The notes under the pieces were generated by a model that made no database searches, had not been told where the DNA came from, and worked only from the letters and a program-made list of their open reading frames with translations. The position numbers and the translations under genes are program-made. DNA of 31,406 nt from Deltaproteobacteria bacterium UBA6601 (GTDB taxonomy: Bacteria; Myxococcota_A; UBA796; UBA9615): NCBI GenBank assembly GCA_002433485.1, contig DJIF01000019.1, forward strand, positions 1 to 31,406, read 5' to 3'. This document shows positions 1 to 6,529 of the stretch, in pieces; position 1 is the stretch's first letter; each line of letters begins with the position of its first letter.

Positions 1-113
1 GAGTCGTCGTCATCGCCAGCAGCCGAGTCGTCGTCGTCGGACTCAACCTGGCAGGCCATGTTCAAGCTGAGAGTCATTAGCATGGCCATCAACAGCAGCA
101 ATCGCAGGTTCAT
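1..113 (-). CDS. Putative lipoprotein with acidic GDDDD linker (partial, 3' end outside window)
   Basis: The first 37 codons of a minus-strand gene are visible, starting at the ATG at 113-111. The N-terminus has a single Arg, a long Leu/Met-rich hydrophobic stretch and then N-M-A-C at residues 18-21, a loose lipobox whose Cys21 would be lipidated. Immediately after the Cys comes an acidic linker with DDDDSAAGDDDD. The same linker type recurs in the surface protein at 19842-21977. The mature domain lies beyond base 1, so no function can be given. By inference it is an exported, membrane-anchored protein whose flexible acidic spacer holds a domain away from the membrane. The lipobox is not ideal (Asn at -3), so plain secretion is an alternative. 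Confidence 0.72.
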   Translation of the reverse strand, partial: MNLRLLLLMAMLMTLSLNMACQVESDDDDSAAGDDDD

Positions 114-363
114 GTTCGTTCCTTTCGAAGGGCCTGTCTGGACAGGCTTGGGATGCTGTTATCGAAGCTCAATTCAGCGTCGTTCTCCCGGGCTAACTTG
201 GTCCCGTGTACGCCTCATCACGGGCGTGCAGTTGCGCACCCGGGCGGGCTGCTGCCCGCGCAGTTCCCCAACACCTTGATGGATCGTCGATCTTGGCTCC
301 AGGGTGAGGAGGGAGTATAGGTCCAGCATGCCCCGGCACAGCCAGGGCAGCCTGGAGCCACCC
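114..363. other. Divergent intergenic region
   Basis: This stretch separates the lipoprotein start (113, minus) from the dehydratase start (364, plus), so promoters for both should lie here. A GC-rich inverted repeat (CGGGC...GCCCG, about 240-259) is visible. No convincing -35/-10 pair was recognised by eye. Short open frames in this stretch lack a ribosome binding site and are not called. Confidence 0.4.
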
Positions 364-1404
364 ATGAGAGTCCTGATCACTGGCGGCGCTGGATTTATCG
401 GTTCCGCCTGCTGTCGCCACTTTGTCGCCCAGGGCTACGAGGTCCTTAACCTCGACAAGCTCACTTATGCGGGGGATCTGCGGAGCGTCGAGTCCTGCTC
501 TAGCGCCATCAACTATCGCTTTGTACAGGCGGACGTCGCGGACCGAAGTGCCCTGGATCCGGTCCTGGCGGATTTTCAGCCCGATGCGATTTTGCACCTT
601 GCCGCAGAGAGTCATGTTGATCGTTCCATTGATGGTCCAGCGGCCTTTGTGCAGACCAACCTGGTGGGCACCTTTGTGCTGCTGGAGGCAGCTCTTAGCT
701 ACTGGCGTCAGCAGGCGCCCCGGAGGCAGGATTGCTTCCGCTTCCTGCAGGTCTCAACCGATGAGGTCTATGGTTCCCTTGGTCCGGAGGGGAGCTTTGT
801 TGAGACCACTGCCTATCAGCCCAACTCACCCTATTCGGCCAGTAAGGCGGGCGCCGATCATCTGGCTCGAGCCTGGCACCGTACCTACGGACTGCCGGTT
901 CTGATCTCGAACTGCTCCAACAACTACGGTCCATTTCAACACCCGGAAAAGCTGATTCCAACGGTAATTCGCTCCGCTCTGAATCAGCAGGACATCCCCA
1001 TTTATGGGACCGGGCGGAACGTCAGGGACTGGTTGTTCGTCGATGACCACGTGCGTGCTCTCGAGGCGATCCTGCTGCGTGGGCGCGTGGGTGAGAAATA
1101 CAATATCGGAGGGGGAGATGAGGCTCAGAACATAGACCGGGTTCGTCAGATCTGCGCCCTTCTTGACGACCACCAACCCCGTCAGGATGGAACTCCTTAC
1201 GCTGATCAGATTCGCCTGGTTCAGGATCGTCCCGGGCACGATCTGCGCAACGCCATTTCAGCTGACAAGTTGCGTCGGCAGACCAACTGGACGCCTCTAG
1301 AGAGTGGCCCGACAGGTTTGCTGAGGACTGTGCGTTGGTATCTGGAGCATCGGGACTGGCTCGACAATCATTCTGCTGGACGCCTGGGTCTGGGCCGCAG
1401 CTGA
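364..1404 (+). CDS. rfbB: dTDP-glucose 4,6-dehydratase
   Basis: This enzyme converts dTDP-glucose to dTDP-4-keto-6-deoxyglucose, the second step of dTDP-L-rhamnose and other deoxysugar pathways, in the cytosol. It is an extended SDR protein of 346 residues, normal for RmlB. The NAD-binding TGGAGFIG is at residues 6-13, the catalytic STDEVYG at 131-137 (Thr132, Asp133, Glu134) and YSASK at 157-161 (Tyr157, Lys161). NNYGPFQHPEKLIP and the RPGHD-type motif (DRPGHDLR) are also present. The ATG at 364 is chosen because the family motif begins immediately after it and GGAG lies at 354-357. A GTG at 304 would add 20 non-conserved residues. Its TGA overlaps the next gene's ATG by one base (TGATG at 1402-1406), so the two are probably translationally coupled. 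Confidence 0.95.
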   Translation: MRVLITGGAGFIGSACCRHFVAQGYEVLNLDKLTYAGDLRSVESCSSAINYRFVQADVADRSALDPVLADFQPDAILHLAAESHVDRSIDGPAAFVQTNLVGTFVLLEAALSYWRQQAPRRQDCFRFLQVSTDEVYGSLGPEGSFVETTAYQPNSPYSASKAGADHLARAWHRTYGLPVLISNCSNNYGPFQHPEKLIPTVIRSALNQQDIPIYGTGRNVRDWLFVDDHVRALEAILLRGRVGEKYNIGGGDEAQNIDRVRQICALLDDHQPRQDGTPYADQIRLVQDRPGHDLRNAISADKLRRQTNWTPLESGPTGLLRTVRWYLEHRDWLDNHSAGRLGLGRS

Positions 1405-2312
1405 TGGCAACAGAACTGATGCGCCGCAAAGGTATTATTCTGGCCGGAGGGAGCGGTCAGCGCCTGGACCCTGTTACCCGAGCGGTCAACAAGCACCTCC
1501 TGCCGGTCTACGATACGCCGATGATTTACTTTCCCATCTGTACCTTGATGGGAGCTGGGGTCCGCGAGATTGTGGTGGTTACCGGGCCTCGGGATATGGA
1601 GCGCTTTGTAGAGCTTCTGGGTGATGGCAGCCAGTGGGGCATTGCGCTGGAGTACGCGATTCAGGAGCAGCCGCGCGGAATAGCAGAGGCCTTTTTGGTA
1701 GCTCGTGACCAGATTGAGGGTCGCCAGGTCGCCCTTTGTCTTGGAGACAACCTATTTTGGGGCGCCGGGCTGACGAGTCGCTTGCAACGGGTCAGTCAGC
1801 GCAGCGAAGGTGCACTGATCTTTGCGCGGCAGGTGCACGATCCCAGCGCTTTTGGTGTCGTTGAGCTCGACTCCGATGGTCGGGTGCTGGCCATCGCGGA
1901 AAAGCCCCTTGAGCCTCGCTCGAAGTTGGCGGTTCCCGGGCTCTATTTTTACGATCAAGATGTTGGCGAGCTGGCTTCGAGTTTGTCGCTTTCGCCCAGG
2001 GGAGAGCTTGAGATTACTGAGTTGAATCGCTGCTACCTGCAGCGAGGGATGCTGTGTGTAGAGCAACTGGGACCTGAGGTCAGTTGGTTTGACTGCGGTA
2101 CTGCCGCTTCCCTTCATGAGGCCTCGACCCGGGTTCGGGAAGATCTTGAGCGGCACTGTATTCAGCGGGGTTGTCCCGAGGAACTTGCCTTAAGGCTAAA
2201 CCTTATCGAGCCGGCCGAAATCCGCGCGCCACAGAATCTCGGTAACAGTTCCTACTCGACCTATCTGCTCAATCTGCTAGAGAGAGTCAGCGGGTCCCAT
2301 AGAGACTGCTGA
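1404..2312 (+). CDS. rfbA: Glucose-1-phosphate thymidylyltransferase
   Basis: This enzyme makes dTDP-glucose from dTTP and glucose 1-phosphate, the substrate of the preceding dehydratase. The predicted 302 residues match the RmlA length. The nucleotide-binding loop is AGGSGQRL at 14-21, with catalytic-site Arg20 and Lys30. LGDN at 113-116 (Asp115) and WFDCG at 228-232 (Asp230) match the two Mg-binding aspartates. AEKP and GLYFYD are also present. It departs from the usual family consensus: Gln replaces Thr in GSGTRL, Thr38 replaces Lys in VYDKP, and FDCG replaces LDTG. It is therefore a divergent RmlA, but the catalytic residues remain. The start at 1404 overlaps the upstream stop codon. An ATG at 1419 is an alternative. 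No rfbC or rfbD homologue follows. Confidence 0.93.
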   Translation: MATELMRRKGIILAGGSGQRLDPVTRAVNKHLLPVYDTPMIYFPICTLMGAGVREIVVVTGPRDMERFVELLGDGSQWGIALEYAIQEQPRGIAEAFLVARDQIEGRQVALCLGDNLFWGAGLTSRLQRVSQRSEGALIFARQVHDPSAFGVVELDSDGRVLAIAEKPLEPRSKLAVPGLYFYDQDVGELASSLSLSPRGELEITELNRCYLQRGMLCVEQLGPEVSWFDCGTAASLHEASTRVREDLERHCIQRGCPEELALRLNLIEPAEIRAPQNLGNSSYSTYLLNLLERVSGSHRDC

Positions 2313-2324
2313 GAGAGAGCCTTG

Positions 2325-2432
2325 ATGATGACCAACAAGTCCAGCTCATACCCAGATGCTCAAGCAGCAATGGGGCCCTATGCTATGGCCTATCTTGGCT
2401 GGTTAGACTCCAACAGCGAGATCACACCATGA
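2325..2432 (+). CDS. Candidate 35-residue small protein coupled to the next gene
   Basis: A short open frame begins at ATG-ATG (2325 and 2328). A purine-rich GAGAGAG ribosome-binding-like tract lies at about 2311-2319. It ends with a TGA at 2430-2432 that overlaps the next gene's ATG (2429-2431) in the classic ATGA arrangement. It fills almost the whole 116-base gap between two same-strand genes. The product is neutral to slightly acidic, begins MMTNKSSSYPD and has a Met/Tyr/Gly/Trp-rich middle (GPYAMAYLGWLD). There is no signal peptide or recognised domain. It could be a real small protein or a leader ORF that couples translation into the amidohydrolase-like gene. The ATGA overlap and position support translation. 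There is no homology evidence. Confidence 0.5.
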   Translation: MMTNKSSSYPDAQAAMGPYAMAYLGWLDSNSEITP

Positions 2433-3751
2433 TTCGCGACCGCCTGCGCCGCTGGGCCCATGACGCTCGTCGCGGGGCCATAGAAGAGCAGGATTCCTCT
2501 CAGGTACGGATGTATAGCGCGCCCTGGTTGCTGCCTGGAGATGCTGCGCCCATTCGCGATGGTGCGGTGGTCTTTGACACCATGGGTAGGGTGCTAGCTT
2601 GCGGGACCCGTCTAGAGGTGGAGAAGGACTTCGCCTGGGCTAAGCCAGCAGAGCTACCGGGTTTGTTGATGCCGGGCCTGGTAAATGCTCACAGTCAATT
2701 TGAGCTGGGTGCAATTTCACCGCACGCCGGGGTGATCGGCCTGCGCAAGTGGCTGCGTAAGCTTCGCGAAGTTCGTAGGGAGACGGATCGACTTGATCCT
2801 GCATCCCGCGAAGCTCTGGTGCGGGCTGGCGTTCAGCAATCTGTTCAAGCTGGCACGGCTGCGGTCGGTGATGTGACCAATAGCTTGCGGGCAGTGCCAG
2901 CGATGGCTAGGGCAGGTTTGTATGGAGTGGTCTTTCACGAGATCACCGGATTTTCTCCTCGGCGTGCCGCCAAGGCGCTTGCCGCTGCGGCAGTGGCCAA
3001 GGCACGGATCGTTCCGTGGCCGGATGGGATCCGCTACCTGCTCGCGCCTCATGCCCCTTACTCGACCGCTGGTGGCACCATTCGGGAGCTTTGTCATAAG
3101 GCCATTGAGATGGGTGCGGTTACCAGCATCCGCCTGGCGGAAGGCGATGAAGAGTGGGATTTGCTGGAGTCCGGCAAGGATGCCGCCCGTTCTCTGGTAG
3201 AGAGTGCTGAGCTGTGGTGGGACGAGTTCAGCCCCAGTGGCAGGGACCCCATGGGCTATCTCGAAGACCTCGGCGCAATTCACGAACAGGTGATGCTGGT
3301 TCATATGACTTCGGCTACCAGGGAAATGGCGCAGCGCGCCAGTGCCGCCAAGGCTCCCCTGGTGCTCTGTCCGCGTACCAGCCGAAAAGTGAGTGGCAAG
3401 ATGCCGCCTTTGGTGTCCTTCCTGGAAGAGGGCTGCCGGGTCGCGTTGGGAACGGCAGCCGCAGCAGACAATCCAGATCAGTCGATTCTTCGCGAAGCCG
3501 CTGAACTCCATGCTGCCTTCCCCGAGGTGCCCTCTTTGGTGCTGCTGCAGGCGGCCACTGCCGGTGGGGCCGACGCCCTGGGCCTGGAAGGTATGGGCAC
3601 TTTGAGCCCTGGAGCTTCCCCAGGCCTGTTGCACATTCCTACGCCAGGCCTTAGCCCAGATGATCCCTGCGGGTGGTTGCTGAGGGCTGGCACGCCCGAC
3701 CTCTCTTGGTTGGAGCGTGCTGCTCCGCCGGGAATGCCCCTTTCCGCCTGA
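2429..3751 (+). CDS. Amidohydrolase-superfamily protein with degraded metal site (probable pseudoenzyme)
   Basis: This 440-residue protein has the layout of cytosine deaminase/ATZ-TRZ-like amidohydrolases: a short N-terminal beta-sandwich part, PGLVNAHSQFEL at 82-93, LLAPHAPYS at 204-212, RLAEGDEE at 235-242, VHM at 291-293, CPRTSRK at 314-320 and VALGTAAAADN at 338-348. Compared with the family pattern, the second His of the HxH pair is Gln90, the strand-5 ligand is Arg235 (normally the His of HLAE) and the strand-8 Asp of GTD is Ala343. His88, His208, Glu238 and His292 remain. Loss of three of four metal ligands argues against ordinary hydrolase activity. The frame is intact, so this is a diverged protein and not a decaying gene. 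It may act as a binding or regulatory protein. The upstream 35-codon ORF overlaps its start by ATGA. Confidence 0.82.
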   Translation: MIRDRLRRWAHDARRGAIEEQDSSQVRMYSAPWLLPGDAAPIRDGAVVFDTMGRVLACGTRLEVEKDFAWAKPAELPGLLMPGLVNAHSQFELGAISPHAGVIGLRKWLRKLREVRRETDRLDPASREALVRAGVQQSVQAGTAAVGDVTNSLRAVPAMARAGLYGVVFHEITGFSPRRAAKALAAAAVAKARIVPWPDGIRYLLAPHAPYSTAGGTIRELCHKAIEMGAVTSIRLAEGDEEWDLLESGKDAARSLVESAELWWDEFSPSGRDPMGYLEDLGAIHEQVMLVHMTSATREMAQRASAAKAPLVLCPRTSRKVSGKMPPLVSFLEEGCRVALGTAAAADNPDQSILREAAELHAAFPEVPSLVLLQAATAGGADALGLEGMGTLSPGASPGLLHIPTPGLSPDDPCGWLLRAGTPDLSWLERAAPPGMPLSA

Positions 3752-3776
3752 ACCTCGAGGCGTTCGGTAGCAGTTT

Positions 3777-4091
3777 ATGCCTGCACCCGCGCACTTGCGC
3801 ATCAGGCTGTCCCCGGATGCCTTGCAGCAGCGAGTGGTGCGGATCCCGCAGCAAGACGCCTTGTTTCCTGAACCGGGCATTTTGTTTGATCTCTGGCATG
3901 CGGGTATGCCTTGGGCGGCCAAGATTCGCTCTGAGTCTTGCAGCTGTAAACGCTGGCGCGGTACTCATCGCCATAGCTACATCGAGTGCGCTGAGCTTTA
4001 TGCCGGCCTTAGCTGGTCAGTGGGCGCCGAGCTACACTTTTTTGTTGATGCACAGCAGCGCATTCAAGTGAGCGGTGATCTGAGCCCTTGA
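3777..4091 (+). CDS. Conserved-looking small protein with CxC and HxH motifs
   Basis: A 104-residue protein starts 25 bases after the amidohydrolase-like gene on the same strand. No strong ribosome binding site is visible, but codon use looks coding and the frame ends only six bases before the convergent methyltransferase stop. It begins with LRIRLSPDAL followed by an IPQQDALFPEPG segment. Cys55-x-Cys57 and His64-x-His66 lie nine residues apart and could form a metal site. No signal peptide or transmembrane segment is apparent, so it is probably cytosolic. The family is not recognised. It probably belongs to the same transcript as the preceding genes. Confidence 0.62.
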   Translation: MPAPAHLRIRLSPDALQQRVVRIPQQDALFPEPGILFDLWHAGMPWAAKIRSESCSCKRWRGTHRHSYIECAELYAGLSWSVGAELHFFVDAQQRIQVSGDLSP

Positions 4092-4097
4092 GTGGAG

Positions 4098-5711
4098 TTA
4101 TTCCGCCACCTTCAGGCGGGTTCGACAACGTTCGACGACGACTTTGCGCAGTTCCTCTTGTTGGGGTGTGCTCAAGTTCAACAGTGCCCCAACCTGTCGA
4201 TCCAGCTCTTCCTGGGCCTGCCACCAGAGGTCTTCCTCGGGCTTTCTGGCTTGGCTCACTGCGGGTACTGGTTGGCGCGGAAAGTCCAGCAGTGCCTGAA
4301 CCAGCTGTTGTTCGGCAGAGGGGCTCAGCGCCCGCAGGTCAGGCACCATGATCTTGTCGCGGGCGTCGCCTAGTGAAAGCCACAGGACGCCGTCACCAAA
4401 GTTAACTCTGCCAGCCATTTCCAGGCTGAGTCGACCCCAGCTACTGTTCAGTAGAGCGCACAGCGCCTCTTCCCGTAAAGGTGGACTGGGGTGGACCAGG
4501 TAGAGCTGCTGATCGGCAAAGACCGGTCTATCGAATAGTGGCTGGCGGTGTCGATCGGCAACCCCCTTGACCAGAAACAGCCTTGCCGCTCGTTGGTCGG
4601 GCAGCCGCCAGGAGGATGAACTCAGCTCCGGTCGATGCTGATCGAGCCACGACAACATCCCCTTGTGCCCTCGATGCTTCAGTTCTTGGCGTGAGAATGG
4701 ACAGACCAGTACCTGCTCTGGGAGATCAGAGCTGTGTGAAAGCAGGCCTGGAGAACGGCGTGGGCTCTTGAACAGTGGTCGTAGATAGTGCTGCTCAATG
4801 CCGGAGTCTGCCGGTGGATAGAAGAATCGGTTGTCATTGGTGGTGAAACCCCGACGAATCTCTGCCAGAGCCCCCAGGGGAACCAGTGGAACAGCACGCT
4901 CCGCTTCTAATACGGAGAAATAGAGTTCGGGGGCCCTTAGATAGGGCCCCCAGCTGATCTCAGCACGTAAGGACTCTTGAGCTACTTCACGAACCACCAC
5001 CGGATCCGCCGGAAGTGGATCTTTGACCTGCGCGAAGCGGACGCTCTGGGCAGCCCTCTGCGCCGGGTCATCACAGCGTCGAGCAATGAGGATCATGGTG
5101 TTGACTCGAGCTTCCCGAAACCACCGCTCGGCGCTGGATTCGATCAGCCACTCCAGCGCGCAGTTCTCCAGTAGTCGAGCACGCAGCCGCCGACCGAAGT
5201 CAACATCCAACCAGGAGTTGGAGAGTACTAGCGCCAGTCTCCCGCCTTCGCCGAGGTGATCGATGGCGCGCTCGACAAAGTCGGCGTAGAGATCTCGGCC
5301 CCGGCCCCGATTACGGATATAGGGAGGATTTCCAACAACTCGTGCAAAGCCGCCGTTTGGCCGCAGGCTGAGGAAGTCCTGGGGGAGGATCTGGACCTCT
5401 GGCAATTGCTGTTCTGCAGCGTGCCGGGCCACTGGGTCGGTCTCGCAGCCGCACAGCTGCTCAGGGCAGAGATTCCATAGCTTCTGGGCTGCGAGCAGGA
5501 AGCGACCGGAGCCACAGGCGGGCTCCAGAACTTTGCCGTCGGCCTCGTCTGGAGGACCCACTAGAGATAGAACCAACTCCACCAGTGCTGGAGGCGTGAA
5601 GTACTGCCCTATGCTGTGCCGGGCGGAAGCGGCGACCTTGGCCTCGATGGTCTGACCGAGGAGGTCTTCGGCCACAGCAAGCTCAGCGACAGGCTCTAAG
5701 GACGGCTTCAT
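4098..5711 (-). CDS. Solitary adenine-N6 DNA methyltransferase (TaqI/Eco57I-like)
   Basis: This protein is predicted to methylate adenine in a specific DNA sequence using S-adenosylmethionine. Of 537 residues, QYFTPPALVELVL at 36-48 precedes SAM-binding motif I VLEPACGSGRF at 61-71. GCETDP follows at 88-93 and the catalytic motif IV NPPY is at 128-131. The order (motif I before NPPY, then a long C-terminal part) is that of gamma-class enzymes such as M.TaqI. From about residue 278, PLGALAEIRRGFTTNDNRFFY resembles the start of a target-recognition domain. No endonuclease gene is adjacent and no nuclease motif is seen in the N-terminus, so it may be an orphan epigenetic methyltransferase. The ATG at 5711 has AGGAG 12 bases upstream. 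Confidence 0.88.
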   Translation of the reverse strand: MKPSLEPVAELAVAEDLLGQTIEAKVAASARHSIGQYFTPPALVELVLSLVGPPDEADGKVLEPACGSGRFLLAAQKLWNLCPEQLCGCETDPVARHAAEQQLPEVQILPQDFLSLRPNGGFARVVGNPPYIRNRGRGRDLYADFVERAIDHLGEGGRLALVLSNSWLDVDFGRRLRARLLENCALEWLIESSAERWFREARVNTMILIARRCDDPAQRAAQSVRFAQVKDPLPADPVVVREVAQESLRAEISWGPYLRAPELYFSVLEAERAVPLVPLGALAEIRRGFTTNDNRFFYPPADSGIEQHYLRPLFKSPRRSPGLLSHSSDLPEQVLVCPFSRQELKHRGHKGMLSWLDQHRPELSSSSWRLPDQRAARLFLVKGVADRHRQPLFDRPVFADQQLYLVHPSPPLREEALCALLNSSWGRLSLEMAGRVNFGDGVLWLSLGDARDKIMVPDLRALSPSAEQQLVQALLDFPRQPVPAVSQARKPEEDLWWQAQEELDRQVGALLNLSTPQQEELRKVVVERCRTRLKVAE

Positions 5712-5825
5712 GGGCTGACTCTACTCCTCTCGCATGAGCGGCGACAGCAGTAGCGTTTCGCGACGATCTGTAAGCGAGTGGGATGGGTTGTCGCTGGGCG
5801 GCTCCCGTCGGATTCGACCGGGGTG

Positions 5826-5860
5826 TCGATCCTTCTCGGCAGTAGCTGACGTAGGATCGA
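5826..5860. repeat. Inverted repeat just upstream of the rhomboid gene
   Basis: TCGATCCT (5826-5833) and AGGATCGA (5853-5860) are exact reverse complements separated by 19 bases. The second arm ends six bases before the rhomboid ATG at 5867. It could be a regulator site or a leader hairpin that limits translation. There is no T-tract, so it is not a terminator. Confidence 0.5.
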
Positions 5861-5866
5861 TCCAGG

Positions 5867-6529
5867 ATGCCGTTTTCATCGTTCGCCCTGCCTTTCTTTC
5901 ATCCGCGTCGTTGGGACATGGCGCTTTGGCTGGTGCTTTTACCTGTGTTGGCTTGGATGCAGAGCCATCCGGGAAGTCTGCTATTGACCTACGGTGAGCT
6001 GAGGGCTGGTCTCGCATTGAGTGAGCCCTGGCGTCTGCTTACTTTTGCGCTCCTGCACCCTGAGTGGATGGTGGCGACAGCCAACGCCGCAGGCCTGGTC
6101 GTTGGAATGACGATGGCTGCGCGTTGCATTGGTCCCGGCCTTGCCTGGCTGGGGATCTTCGGCTCGGCCCTGCTGCCGGGACTCTGGCTTGGCTTCGGCC
6201 TTGAAGGGTCCGAGCGTATGGTCGGAGCGTCAACCTTGCTCTATGGCTGCCTCGGGATGGCGCTGGTGTCCTGGCTCAGGATGCGTCATGAGCTAACCTA
6301 CGCAGAGCGACGAGATCTCATGGTCGGCTTCGCTACCTGGCTGCTTGTAGCTTTTGCCTTGAGCGTCCCGTTGCTGTTGCAGAGTCCGGTGCGAGGCGTT
6401 CATGCGGTTGGCTTTTTGTGGGGGGCTTTGCTGGTTGCTATCAGCCGCCGGCACTGGGCCGTTCAGCAGGAGGTTACGGAAACAGGTTTCCCGGTGCCAG
6501 CAGTTCGGCAGGATCGAGCAGCTTCTTGA
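5867..6529 (+). CDS. Rhomboid-family intramembrane serine protease
   Basis: This 220-residue protein has about six hydrophobic segments (roughly 17-32, 58-84, 88-112, 119-137, 152-172, 178-193), the minimal rhomboid core. WRLLTFALLH at 55-64 leads to Asn73, matching the conserved H...N region of helix 2. The position of the oxyanion His (GlpG His150) appears to be Val69. The nucleophile is Ser122 in VGAST, where the usual GxSG has Thr as last residue. The partner His179 sits in HAVGFLWG in the last helix. The Ser-His dyad is therefore intact and proteolysis is plausible. The small size recalls rhombosortases, which process C-terminal sorting tails, and two proteins in this window have such tails. 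The last 56 bases overlap the 3' end of the convergent oxidase gene. Confidence 0.8.
   Translation: MPFSSFALPFFHPRRWDMALWLVLLPVLAWMQSHPGSLLLTYGELRAGLALSEPWRLLTFALLHPEWMVATANAAGLVVGMTMAARCIGPGLAWLGIFGSALLPGLWLGFGLEGSERMVGASTLLYGCLGMALVSWLRMRHELTYAERRDLMVGFATWLLVAFALSVPLLLQSPVRGVHAVGFLWGALLVAISRRHWAVQQEVTETGFPVPAVRQDRAAS

Noticed and set aside
2717..3922. 401-codon minus-strand frame opposite the amidohydrolase-like gene
   Set aside because: It is a shadow of a GC-rich coding gene. The opposite strand carries recognisable family motifs and this one does not.
4103..4119. CCGCC...GGCGG hairpin at the 3' end of the methyltransferase gene
   Set aside because: The stem is only five base pairs, it lies within the last codons, and no T-tract follows in either direction, so it is not called a terminator.
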